DNA of 64,000 bases, taken from NCBI GenBank assembly GCA_020853885.1, contig JADYXZ010000020.1, positions 1 to 64,000 on the forward strand. Direction: 5' to 3'. A program made the translations under genes and the position numbers. The notes beneath the pieces are model-generated. The model did not search any database, was not told the origin of the DNA, and was given only the letters and a program-made list of their open reading frames with translations. The stretch is from Bradyrhizobiaceae bacterium. GTDB taxonomy: Bacteria; Pseudomonadota; Alphaproteobacteria; Rhizobiales; Xanthobacteraceae. The stretch's first letter is position 1. Every line of letters starts with the position of its first letter. Below, piece by piece: positions 1-7,742 of this stretch.

Positions 1-127
1 CGAGCGTGCCGCCGATCACAATCGGATCCTTGGTTTGCGCGGCGGCAGGCCCCGCGAGAAACGCCGCCGCCGCAAGAAGCGTAGCGGCGCCAAGCGCCCT
101 GCGCGACATAATGTTGGACTTCATCAT
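1..127 (-). CDS. Branched-chain-amino-acid-type ABC substrate-binding protein, N-terminus only (runs off window)
   Basis: Only the first 42 codons lie in the window. They give a start (MMKSNIMSRRALGAA), a hydrophobic Ala-rich signal-peptide core, a likely signal peptidase I site after AGPAAAQ, and then the strand DPIVIGGTL. Type I periplasmic binding proteins of LivJ/LivK type usually begin this way. A strong Shine-Dalgarno (gggagga) lies 5-6 bases before the ATG at 127. The broken LivF at 300-807 sits upstream in the same orientation, so this may be the last piece of an older Liv operon. The ligand cannot be judged from so short a piece. Confidence 0.6.
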   Translation of the reverse strand, partial: MMKSNIMSRRALGAATLLAAAAFLAGPAAAQTKDPIVIGGTL

Positions 128-299
128 TTCGTCCTCCCTCTCTGCATTTGCAGTTGTGTCTTGCTTCACGAAATCGTGGTGCGATCGGATTATACAGATC
201 GACGCCGCCACGGTGCGTGTAAAACTGATTTTAATCTTCTAATTACCGTCACCCTCGATCAGAGAATCGATAGCTGCGCCTATGTGCTGTTTGCGACCA

Positions 300-807
300 T
301 TGCCGTTGGTCCCTGGTAACGCCGACATAGATTTCCAAACGCTTTTGATCGGCCATGAGCGCGGCGCTGCCGCCGTCGTGCACGATGCTGCCGCGTTCGA
401 GGATGATGGCGCGGTCGGTGACCCGAGGATCTTGTGCGCGTTCTGCTCAACAAGGGTCACCGAGGGCTTCTCCTCGCGGACGATCCGGCACAGGACGGCG
501 AGAGTTCCTCGATGATGATGGGCGCCAAGCCCTCCAGCGGCTCGCCGAGCAGCATGATGCGCGGATTGAGGATGAGCGCGCGGGCGACCGCCAGCATCTG
601 CTGCTCGCCGCCCAAGAGCTGGCTGCCGAGGTTGCGCCGCCGCTCCAACAGGCCCGAGAACACCGAATAGACCTTGTCCAGCGTCCACAGACCGGGCCGC
701 GCGATCGCGGTCATGTTCTCTTCGACCGTGAGCGATTTGAAGATGTTGCGCTCCTGCGGTACCGATCGGGCCGCATCTAAAACGCGATACCCCATCACAA
801 GCGTCAT
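300..807 (-). pseudogene. Decayed LivF-type ABC ATPase (N-truncated, at least two frameshifts)
   Basis: LivF sequence can be followed across three reading frames. The first frame has VPQERNIFKSLTVEENM, the degenerate signature LLGGEQQMLAVARALI and the Walker B remnant IMLLGEP, where LLLDEP is expected, so the Walker B Asp is Gly. The next frame holds VTLVEQNAHKIL (H-loop region with Q instead of H, as usual in LivF). The third frame holds VTDRAIILERGSIVHDGG and ADQKRLEIYVGV, the family C-terminus. The Walker A half of the gene is absent. No single frame can give a working ATPase. An intact LivF is present at 8842-9585, so this is a leftover of a separate Liv operon. Confidence 0.85.
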
Positions 808-970
808 GATTTTTACCAGCGGAACGAGACTAAGATAAAGCGCTGAATCAAACGGTTGGCTGGAGAATCTTCATGAGTATCTGGAGCGGCTTTCACACGT
901 CCTGGTTCGAGCCGCCGTCATTCCAAAGTACCGCTTGCTTCATTCGCTTGCCCGGGCTTGGGTTTTCACC

Positions 971-1510
971 CTAGCTGACGAGCAGTGCTGCTCGACCTGT
1001 TACTTCGCCTCGTTCGACGCGTTCGTGTAGAATCTCCACTTTAGTGAGCGGGCGAATTTCGCTGACTAGAGGCCAGACCTCACCGCGCGCCACGATTTCT
1101 AGCGTCTCGATGATCTCGATGCGGCTCACATAGCGACTGCCGAGGATGTCCTGTTCCTTGAACAACAGATCCATAGCCGACAGCTGAAACGGCTTGCCCG
1201 CCCCGCCGAGCGTCACAAGGCGGCCGCACTTACCAAGTGCTTTAGCACTAGCTTCCAACGTGGCAGTCGAAGACACGTAGTTAACCGCCACGTCAATGCC
1301 ATGGCCACCTGTCAAATCCTTCAGCGCTTCGACTATATTGCCCTTGGACGCCTCAACAACCTCATGCGCTCCAACCTTGCGGCAGGCCGCCGCCCGCCCC
1401 GAATACTGCGACCGTCTCGCCAGCCTTGATGCGTGCACGCCTGAGCACCTTATACGGCGTAGCAAGAGCATCCGTGATGACGCCGATCTCGGCCGGATGG
1501 TTCTTATAGT
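971..1510 (-). pseudogene. Zinc-type alcohol dehydrogenase (MDR superfamily), C-terminal half, frameshifted
   Basis: One frame encodes the Rossmann and C-terminal part of a medium-chain dehydrogenase: GAHEVVEASKGNIVEALKDL, GGHGIDVAVNYV, GKCGRLVTLGGAGKPF, FKEQDILGSRYVSR and a final EVTGRAALLV. The segment just upstream continues in a second frame as TDALATPYKVLRRARIKAGE and TVAVFGAGGG, the nucleotide-binding loop. A frameshift therefore sits near position 1380. The catalytic zinc-binding N-terminal half is missing. It cannot be functional as it stands. It lies in a row of broken oxidoreductase genes (300-1700). Confidence 0.8.
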
Positions 1511-1660
1511 TTAATGTATGTCGCCAGGAACCGGCCGCCGTCGATCACGATCCTCGCGCCGGTGCTGGTCCGCAAATGCATAATGCAGCCGATGATCGCC
1601 CGTGCGACGTCCTCCGGCTGGACTACACGCTTGAGCGGGTTGAACGATTTTCTCCAGCAC
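1504..1660 (-). pseudogene. Short-chain dehydrogenase (SDR) C-terminal fragment
   Basis: The minus-strand frame reads NPLKRVVQPEDVARAIIGCI followed shortly by TGARIVIDGGRFL. This is the usual end of classical SDR enzymes (a PLxRxxxPEDVA helix, then TGxxxxVDGG). No Tyr-xxx-Lys active site or Gly-rich cofactor loop can be found upstream, so only about the last 45 residues remain. It abuts the broken alcohol dehydrogenase on one side and the intact small monooxygenase-like gene on the other. Confidence 0.65.
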
Positions 1661-1758
1661 AGCGCAGTCGCCCCCTGCGCCGTCGTTGAGACAAAAAAAC
1701 ACGGCGCGATAGATTCGCGCCATAGGCAACAGCGGAAGATCGGCCTTCCCGGCCGCAA

Positions 1759-2094
1759 TCAGATCTCAGTACAAAAGCGGATGTCCGCGTCCTCAGTGAG
1801 AAAGTCCATCCGCTTTACCCAGAAACTTCCAATATGAGCTGTTTCGAGATGTTCTTCTAGTTGCTTGCGGCTACGCCAAATCTCAAATGCAATAATTACA
1901 TTCGGATCGTCGTCGCTCACATGGAGATGGTATTCGATGCAGCCCGGCTCCTGTCGCGTTGGAGCAACAACACCTTGTAATATTTTGACGAGCTCGGCTT
2001 GTTTCGCCGGCTTTGCATGAAGATAGGCGACAAGCGAACAATGTTTTTCCGGCTTCGCACGAAGATAGGCGGTAAGCTCGGGCCCCGGTCTCAT
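1759..2094 (-). CDS. ABM/YgiN-like putative quinol monooxygenase with duplicated first strand
   Basis: The gene encodes 111 residues of the antibiotic-biosynthesis-monooxygenase (ABM) fold. Typical segments are TRQEPGCIEYHLHVS, VIIAFEIWRSRKQLEEHLET and a C-terminal helix and strand. Relatives are cofactor-free or heme-handling small oxygenases and quinol monooxygenases; the substrate here is unknown. The start at 2094 is supported by a strong Shine-Dalgarno (aaggagga). The N-terminus repeats itself: LTAYLRAKPEKHCS is followed directly by LVAYLHAKPAKQAE, a 14-residue tandem duplication visible in the DNA as two imperfect 42-bp units. Family members normally have one copy. Only this gene is intact in a block of broken dehydrogenases. 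Confidence 0.75.
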   Translation of the reverse strand: MRPGPELTAYLRAKPEKHCSLVAYLHAKPAKQAELVKILQGVVAPTRQEPGCIEYHLHVSDDDPNVIIAFEIWRSRKQLEEHLETAHIGSFWVKRMDFLTEDADIRFCTEI

Positions 2095-3224
2095 TTGGAT
2101 TCCTCCTTGCAGTCTCGTTACTGCTCAATTAGCCACTCGCGATACCAACTCGCCTCTTTCGCGGTAGATGTCGTGTCGCGCCAAAAAAGCTCTTTTAGCA
2201 TCTCCAGTAGCACTTAAAATAATTATTTTCGCTGAACAGATGCCGAATTACCTTGATCGAGATCAAATGCTGCCGTCTTTACTGATATGAGTATCGCGAA
2301 GATCAACGTGGCTTCGCCTTCTCGCGCGTGCCGCCAGTATCCACGCGAGCAAGAGCGGTCATGCACCCCGGTGCGAAAGGTCCTGCCGCGCGGTGTGGGG
2401 TGCGCAGAGGAATGCGTATGGCTGTTAAACGCTCGGTACATTGACGGGTACACTGGAAAACCGCCATTCTAAAAATGATGCTAATTCAATAACCTGGATG
2501 AGAATTCGATGCCACCCCTGGCACCATTTCCCCGTCCGGCCGTGTTCTTTATCGCCAATAGTGTCGACAAAAGACGTTTTGATGCCGCCGCTAACTCCTG
2601 CGCGCTGTAGCGTACAAATCGGATAGACCGGAAACGCGCGCGCAAAGCCTTGTTGGCGTTCGCATGACGGCGGAAGCAGAAGCAAGTTGGAGAACAGCTC
2701 GGCCGCCTTCTGGATGACACGCAGGAATACAAGCTGCAGACTGGGTGCCGGTATCTGAGAGTGATCATCGATATGGGTGGCAAGCCGTAGAGTGTCCGAC
2801 CGCGGTGTGGAATTCACTTCAAATTGGAGCTTTGGTGCCGTCAAGCAGCATCGATTGGCTGACACTTCACACGGCGCCGGTAATCCAATTCAGATTCCAA
2901 TATTAGATCCTTCCACGCTCGGAAATGCGATGAGCTTCTCGACGAGAGCCTGCTTTTTGATCTCACCGGGCTCGGGCCATCATCGAAGTCTGGTTGGTCG
3001 GCTACAACACGATGCAATCGTGCGGGTTGCGCCGCTACAGGATCACCGGCGGTGTATGCGACAAACTCACCAGAACTCACCTTCGCGCGCGGCTATCTGC
3101 AGGTTGCTCACGCCACGGCGAAAGGTGTACAAATGGTTTAGGCTCTGACCGTTGCCGGGTGAAAGTTCAACGGCAGGTCAGAAGCCCAACTAAAAAGAAA
3201 GGCGGTTGATAGGAGGAACTTCCC
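2095..3224. other. Gene-free stretch of about 1.1 kb
   Basis: No frame on either strand gives a convincing protein. A plus-strand frame ending at about 3138 (SPELTFARGYLQVAHATAKG) has the look of degraded coding sequence but I cannot assign it. The last 20 bases hold the AraC gene's Shine-Dalgarno (aggaggaac), so the AraC promoter must lie within this stretch. Confidence 0.5.
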
Positions 3225-4151
3225 ATGGCAGCGTTGATAGTCGAAGCGGTGCCCGTCGTCTATGCCTATGCCGATCAGGAGGTAGGCCCTCGCTTCGGGA
3301 TCAGGTCAGGACGAATGGTCGCCAAGGACCAGCAGTTGCACCGCCATGATTATTTCGAGGTGTGGTTCTTCGCCACGAGCGGATCGACGCAGCAAATCTC
3401 GTTTCGTGAGTACATCACACGCCGCGGAAGCATATTCTTCATATCGCCGCAGACGCCCCATCGGCCTTGCTTCAATGTCGACGAAACATGTTTCATCTTC
3501 TACTTCGATCTCTCATTTTTGCGACCGGAATTAGCGGGTGCGCATGTTGAACTTGATGCCGAGTTGCTTGACCGAGTGCCGGAATTGGCGCCGTTCTTAT
3601 GCCAAAAAAATATTGATTTTATTGTGTCGGACGACGAAATCGATCACATTCGATCGTTGTGCAATCGAATGCTTGCTGAGCGAAACAATCCTCGCATCTG
3701 CTCGAAGCAGATCATCCGTTCTTTGATAGTTCAATTGCTTGCCGAGGTGAGCCAGAAATATGAAGATCAAATTTTGGGATATCTCAATAAATTGTCACCT
3801 TGTGGCGGTTCCGGTCGGCACGTCCAGAAGGCCCTGAAATTCATTACTGACAATCTAACAAAGAGAGTATCTTTAACGGCGGCGGCGCGACAAGTTGCGG
3901 TGTCGCCAAATTACCTCGCAAGTCTGCTCAAAAGGGAAACGGGAAAGACATTCGTCGAGATTGTCACTGAGAAGCGCATCGAAAAGGCGAGAGAAGTTCT
4001 TTCTTATACCGGTTTGCATGTTGCGGAAGTTGCTTATGCCGTTGGGTTCGACGATCCGGATTATTTCTGCAAGCGGTTCAAGCGTCATGCTGGCTGTACG
4101 CCCTTGGAATTTCGGGCTAAACATAAGCTTATAGCTCAGCGCAACGCATGA
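3225..4151 (+). CDS. AraC/XylS-family transcriptional regulator
   Basis: The 308-residue protein has the classic AraC layout. Residues 1-110 form a cupin-like sensing domain (QLHRHDYFEVWFF, then FFISPQTPHRPC). The last about 100 residues carry two helix-turn-helix motifs: LTAAARQVAVSPNYLASLLK with ETGKTFVEIV, then VAEVAYAVGFDDPDYFCKRF followed by HAGCTPLEFR. The ATG at 3225 is preceded by aggaggaac, a strong ribosome site. It lies 740 bp upstream of the crotonase-family hydrolase in the same orientation and is the obvious candidate regulator for it. The effector is unknown. Cupin-type AraC sensors often bind small aromatics, sugars or terpenoid-derived acids. Confidence 0.9.
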   Translation: MAALIVEAVPVVYAYADQEVGPRFGIRSGRMVAKDQQLHRHDYFEVWFFATSGSTQQISFREYITRRGSIFFISPQTPHRPCFNVDETCFIFYFDLSFLRPELAGAHVELDAELLDRVPELAPFLCQKNIDFIVSDDEIDHIRSLCNRMLAERNNPRICSKQIIRSLIVQLLAEVSQKYEDQILGYLNKLSPCGGSGRHVQKALKFITDNLTKRVSLTAAARQVAVSPNYLASLLKRETGKTFVEIVTEKRIEKAREVLSYTGLHVAEVAYAVGFDDPDYFCKRFKRHAGCTPLEFRAKHKLIAQRNA

Positions 4152-4891
4152 TGCGCGTGATCGGCCTAAATGTCACGAGTCGATGGTGGGCTCGCGACAA
4201 GCTTTCTTATCTTGCCTGCGCTTCATTTAGGAATGTCCCGACTCACTTATTCTGCGACAGAACGTAATTGAGGATACTTGGATCCGAACACGTTTCTATT
4301 TGCCTCAAGCGCTTGAAGTTTAACTCCGCCGATTTCGAACAAGCGGCCGCATGTTGCACTTGGCAATTCGCTGCCGATTATGCTGCGGAACTATGTTGCC
4401 GCGGCCAGCGCCGCCATCGTGACGGAGCCAAAAATCTCATCACGGGCAGTCGAAAGTTGGGCTTAGGAGCCGCAGTCATTGGCATCACCACTCTCGTCCG
4501 CAAAATTCTCCAGAAAAACCTTAAGTCCGGTACTCCAATCACATTTGGCTCTGTCGCTAGAGTGTACAGCGAACTCGGGCGGGCAATAGCGATTTCGGGA
4601 TAGGACGTTTTGCTCCTGAAATGCGAGTGTATCGTTCGCGGTGAATGAGACGAATGAATTGAACTGGTGCAGATTCATCGCTGGCCGGGGCAAGTGCCGC
4701 CGTCGGCCAATTGAGTACATGGCCGATGGCGAGATGATCGAGCCGGTGTGCCGCACGTACTCAGCGCAAATTGCTTGGCGGCTTTCTATGAAATCATCAG
4801 GGGCAAAACCGGGCTATCCCGAACAACCGTCACGCTGTTGGTCTAATTCGACTTGATGACGTGAACGCAAATAAGCAACTGGAGAGTAACG
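4152..4891. other. Gene-free stretch between the AraC regulator and the hydrolase
   Basis: About 740 bp contain no ORF with family-like features. A 33-codon plus-strand frame ending at 4846 (LAAFYEIIRGKTGLSRTTVT) looks like a coding remnant but is not assignable. The hydrolase Shine-Dalgarno (ggagag) lies at its right end, so this stretch should contain the hydrolase promoter and any AraC operator. I could not recognise a clear direct repeat. Confidence 0.4.
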
Positions 4892-5752
4892 ATGTCGCTT
4901 CAAGATTTCCCCACGTCTCCCAGATTCGAGGACTACAAGGAGCGGTTTAAGGATTACTTCAAGATGACACGCCGCGAGGACGGCGTGATCTTGGTCGAAG
5001 CTCACACCCTTGGCAATTCCGTTCAGCTCAGTGTTCAAAACCATCGTGCCTTGGGGCAAATGTTCAAAGCTGTTGGCGCGGATCCTGAGAACGAGGTCAT
5101 GATCTTTACGGGGTCCGGCAAGGACTTCATGATGGACGTCGACCCCACCGGGTTCAAACTGGAAGAGGACGACGTCGCCCATTGGGCCTATGAGTATGCC
5201 TACAAGGACGGGCGCATCAATGTCAGCTCGCTTGTAAACGACCTCGAAATTCCGACTATCGGTATTCTGAACGGCCCCGGGTTTCACAGCGAAATCGCGC
5301 TGATGTGCGATCTGACGATCGCGAGCGACGACGCGATCATCTACGACTTGCATTACGACATCGGTTCGGTGCCTGGCGACGGCATCCATAGCTGCTTCAT
5401 CGAGCTCCTCGGTGTGAAGGGCGCCGCGTATGCGCTGTTCACCGGCGAAGCCATCGATGCTGAGACCATGTTGCGTTACCGCATGATCAATGAAGTTGTT
5501 CCAAAGGCAAAGACAATCGAGCGGGCGTTCAAGCTGGCCGATCATATCATGTCGCAGCCACGCGTGACGCGCCGTCTGACGGCCCAGATCGTCCGTCGCC
5601 CGTGGAGGCAGCGCATCACGAACGACCTCGATGGCGGATTCGGCATTCAAATGTTCGGTCAGCTTGCCAAGGCCAAGGCCTATCACGGCAAAGGGCACAT
5701 CGAAGGCCTCGGCGAGTATGTCCGGAAAGGACGTAAGAACAACTTCGACTAA
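4892..5752 (+). CDS. Crotonase-fold hydrolase resembling 6-oxocamphor hydrolase (beta-diketone C-C hydrolase)
   Basis: The 286-residue protein has the enoyl-CoA hydratase/isomerase fold: VMIFTGSGKDFMMDVD for the first oxyanion loop, PTIGILNGPGFHSEI for the second. The active-site segment LHYDIGSVPGDGIHSCF matches the 6-oxocamphor hydrolase pattern, with His154 and Asp163 separated by nine residues as in that enzyme's catalytic His/Asp pair, rather than the Glu pair of enoyl-CoA hydratases. 6-oxocamphor hydrolase opens a cyclic beta-diketone by a retro-Claisen reaction. I infer a similar C-C bond cleavage of an alicyclic diketone, without knowing the substrate. The start has a ggagag ribosome site. 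An AraC regulator precedes it. Confidence 0.75.
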   Translation: MSLQDFPTSPRFEDYKERFKDYFKMTRREDGVILVEAHTLGNSVQLSVQNHRALGQMFKAVGADPENEVMIFTGSGKDFMMDVDPTGFKLEEDDVAHWAYEYAYKDGRINVSSLVNDLEIPTIGILNGPGFHSEIALMCDLTIASDDAIIYDLHYDIGSVPGDGIHSCFIELLGVKGAAYALFTGEAIDAETMLRYRMINEVVPKAKTIERAFKLADHIMSQPRVTRRLTAQIVRRPWRQRITNDLDGGFGIQMFGQLAKAKAYHGKGHIEGLGEYVRKGRKNNFD

Positions 5753-5934
5753 CGCGTCGACAAGAGTTGCAATGGCGGTTGATCGGCTCAAAGCGGCGTA
5801 CCTTTGATCTGATCGCTGTGTTACGGGTGTGGCTCCGCTTGGCTGCAGTTGCTGGGCAAAGGTCGAGGCTAGCCCCGTCCGGTATTGCCGGCGGATCTGC
5901 CGAGGCGGACAGAGCCGGGAGAACGGCGCGGACC

Positions 5935-6037
5935 ACTTGGCGCGATAGAAATCCGCCACCGCGAACTCCATGAGAAGGTCACGCAGCGGCGCGGGGTACA
6001 GAACTGAGGCCTCCAGAAAAGCGGTAAAATTTCCCAA
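5935..6037 (-). pseudogene. PIN-domain toxin, truncated after its first strand and helix
   Basis: The minus-strand frame beginning at 6037 reads MGNFTAFLEASVLYPAPLRD and then LLMEFAVADFYRAKW, the recognisable start of VapC-like PIN toxins that usually begin with a (L/F)DANVLYPAPLRDLLM pattern. After about 35 residues the PIN sequence stops and the frame continues into unrelated sequence; the remaining acidic residues are not found. The first catalytic Asp also appears to be Glu (LEASVLYP). It sits 3 bp downstream of the antitoxin-like gene, the normal operon order. I infer an inactivated toxin. Confidence 0.7.
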
Positions 6038-6040
6038 GGC

Positions 6041-6385
6041 TCAGTATCCTATTTTGAGATCCTGAGCCTCTGCAGCCAGCTGATCGATAACCTTGCGACG
6101 TTCAGCATCGATATTTTTCTTGTACCGCAAGGCGTCATCGAACCGAAACCGCCGACGCGTACCAACCATTCGGAATGGGGGCTTCTTCTGTTCAAGCAGC
6201 TGCACAACAAACGGCCGAGATAAATTCAGAAAGTCGGCTGCTTGCTGTGTCGTGAGTTCTGCGTGCTGAGGGACAATGGTGACCGCACGACCGGATGCCA
6301 TATCTTCAAGTATTACCTGAAGGAGTCTCCCTGCTCCCGCCGGCAATTCGATCGAGCCGGCCGCAATCGCCGACGTACGCGCCAT
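6041..6385 (-). CDS. Excisionase-type helix-turn-helix antitoxin (orphan partner of the broken PIN toxin)
   Basis: The protein has 114 residues. A winged-helix/excisionase motif lies in the middle (ELTTQQAADFLNLSRPFVVQ, then LLEQKKPPFRMVGTRRRFRF), followed by a charged C-terminal helix that in this family holds the toxin. Such proteins are the usual upstream partners of PIN toxins and repress their own operon. The toxin gene directly downstream is truncated, leaving the antitoxin without a target. The N-terminal residues overlap, on the opposite strand, the beginning of an acyl-CoA dehydrogenase fragment, so the true start could be internal to this ORF. Confidence 0.75.
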   Translation of the reverse strand: MARTSAIAAGSIELPAGAGRLLQVILEDMASGRAVTIVPQHAELTTQQAADFLNLSRPFVVQLLEQKKPPFRMVGTRRRFRFDDALRYKKNIDAERRKVIDQLAAEAQDLKIGY

Positions 6386-6590
6386 CGCGGTCTATACCAC
6401 TGGCCTCGCTATCGAGACGGCGACGACGGCATATCATTTTGCCGGCAACACCGGCCTGCACCATCCACATGTCATCGACCGGCTACTATGCGACCTGAAC
6501 ACTGCAGGATTGCATCAAGTCATGAGCGATACGGCTTACGAAAATCACGGCAAGTTCCGCTTGGGTTTGCCGGCGGATCCACTGGCTTGA
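6379..6590 (+). pseudogene. Acyl-CoA-dehydrogenase-like / flavin monooxygenase C-terminal fragment
   Basis: The plus-strand frame reads YTTGLAIETATTAYHFAGNT, GLHHPHVIDRLLCDLNTAGL, HQVMSDTAYENHGKFRLGLP and ends at a TGA at 6588-6590. This matches the last helical domain of acyl-CoA-dehydrogenase-fold enzymes of the DszC/hydroxylase branch (a Gly-rich turn, an RDLxxAxxH helix and a YENHG motif). Only about 68 residues are left and there is no start. Its 5' end meets the antitoxin gene head-on, which marks a recombination junction near 6380. Confidence 0.65.
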
Positions 6591-7002
6591 CCGATTTGTA
6601 AAATGCCGTCGGCACGGAGTCTGCCGTTCCGTAGAACCGCACCAAAGTACCGCGCCACCATTCCTTCTAGAGACCACCATCTAGAGATCACCGTCAACTG
6701 CCATGCGACGAAAAATCATTTTATAACAGTGGCTTAGATCGCTCACGCTCGGGCCGAAATTATGTTAAATGTATCTTGCCTCGTGTTGAGAGACGTGAGG
6801 GCTATGCCGGTTTCCATGGGGAAGTGCCGGTATCCCGCGTGATGCGATTTCCCGCCAGGTAGATGCGGAGATGAGGGCGTGACGCCCGATGGGCCCGAAG
6901 ACCTGCATGGGCAGGGAGTCGGCAAAACCATCGCGGGTCGCGCCTTATGCATTTCAGCAGGGTCTTTCCGCGGTTCCGTTCACCGCATGCAGGGGAAGCC
7001 CC

Positions 7003-7494
7003 ATGCAAGATCCATCTCTTCACGTCGAACAGGTCAGTGTCGATGCGCTCCGGCCGTATGCACGGAACGCGCGAACACATAAGCGGTACCAAATCCGCAA
7101 GATCGCGAAGTCGATCGATAAATTCGGATTCGTCAATCCGATTCTGATCGATGACGATTTCACCATCATCGCCGGGCATGGCCGGGTTGAGGCCGCAAAG
7201 CTCCTCGGCCGCAGGACCGTGCCGGCGATCAAGCTGTCGCATCTCAGCGAAGCCGACCGCCGCGCTTATGTCATCGCCGACAACAAGCTGGCGCTCGACG
7301 CAGGCTGGGATCGAGAAATCCTTGAGCTCGAGCTGAAGGGCCTGATTGATCTCGGCTACGAAGTCGAGCTTACGGGAATTCTGGAAGAAATATCCCGGTG
7401 GAAGACAACCAGGGCCGACTTGGAAGCAATCAGTTTGTCCAGATCGTGTCAGATGCGCTCCGCCGACAATTCCAGGGAACCAATTCAGCAGTGA
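7003..7494 (+). CDS. ParB/sulfiredoxin-like nuclease-fold domain protein, C-terminally truncated
   Basis: The start at 7003 is favoured because aggggaag lies just before it and the protein then opens with VSVDALRPYARNARTHKRYQ, the usual first strand of phage and plasmid ParB-N domains. Next come IRKIAKSIDKFGFVNPILID, the IIAGHGRVEAAKLLG box (GxxR equivalent) and RRAYVIADNKLALDAGWD. In mobile-element relatives this domain is followed by a DNA methyltransferase domain. Here it runs only to GYEVELTGILEEISRW, then goes out of family into about 30 Ser/Arg-rich residues. It is probably a truncated remnant. The next small gene overlaps its end in another frame. Confidence 0.7.
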   Translation: MQDPSLHVEQVSVDALRPYARNARTHKRYQIRKIAKSIDKFGFVNPILIDDDFTIIAGHGRVEAAKLLGRRTVPAIKLSHLSEADRRAYVIADNKLALDAGWDREILELELKGLIDLGYEVELTGILEEISRWKTTRADLEAISLSRSCQMRSADNSREPIQQ

Positions 7495-7742
7495 AGATCG
7501 TCGTGCGTTTGACAAACGCAAATGAGCGAGCGGTCAAGAGCTGGTTCTTGGCAAAGAATGCGCCAAGAGGCCCACATCTCGTCGCGCTTATGCGCCACTC
7601 CGACGAAATTCCGGAAACTATTCTGATATTGGCGGGAAGGAAGGAATTGCTGATTGCAAAGAAACTCTCAGATGCGCATCGACTGCTTGAAAATTTGCTA
7701 AAGACGATAAGCGATCTGTTAAAAGACGATAAGTCAATATAG
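7398..7742 (+). CDS. Small hypothetical protein of mobile-element type
   Basis: The 114-residue ORF has a GTG start inside the end of the ParB-like gene. It has a predicted helical make-up with ANERAVKSWFLAKNAPRGPH and LVALMRHSDEIPETILILAG, recalling a divergent helix-turn-helix (a transposon-like 'AxxRTVKNW' recognition helix) found in small proteins of rhizobial genomic islands. No catalytic motif is visible. Base composition is lower in GC than the core genes to the right of the tRNA-Ser gene. Function unknown; a DNA-binding role is only a guess. Confidence 0.5.
   Translation: MEDNQGRLGSNQFVQIVSDALRRQFQGTNSAVKIVVRLTNANERAVKSWFLAKNAPRGPHLVALMRHSDEIPETILILAGRKELLIAKKLSDAHRLLENLLKTISDLLKDDKSI

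Noticed and set aside
2425-2865. 146-codon minus-strand frame in the first gene-free stretch
   Set aside because: No recognisable motif, no ribosome site, and composition unlike neighbouring genes; possibly degraded DNA but not assignable.
4814-6037. Long minus-strand open frame across the crotonase gene (407 codons)
   Set aside because: Apart from its first 35 codons (the PIN remnant) it is antisense to a well-supported plus-strand gene and has no family-like motifs.
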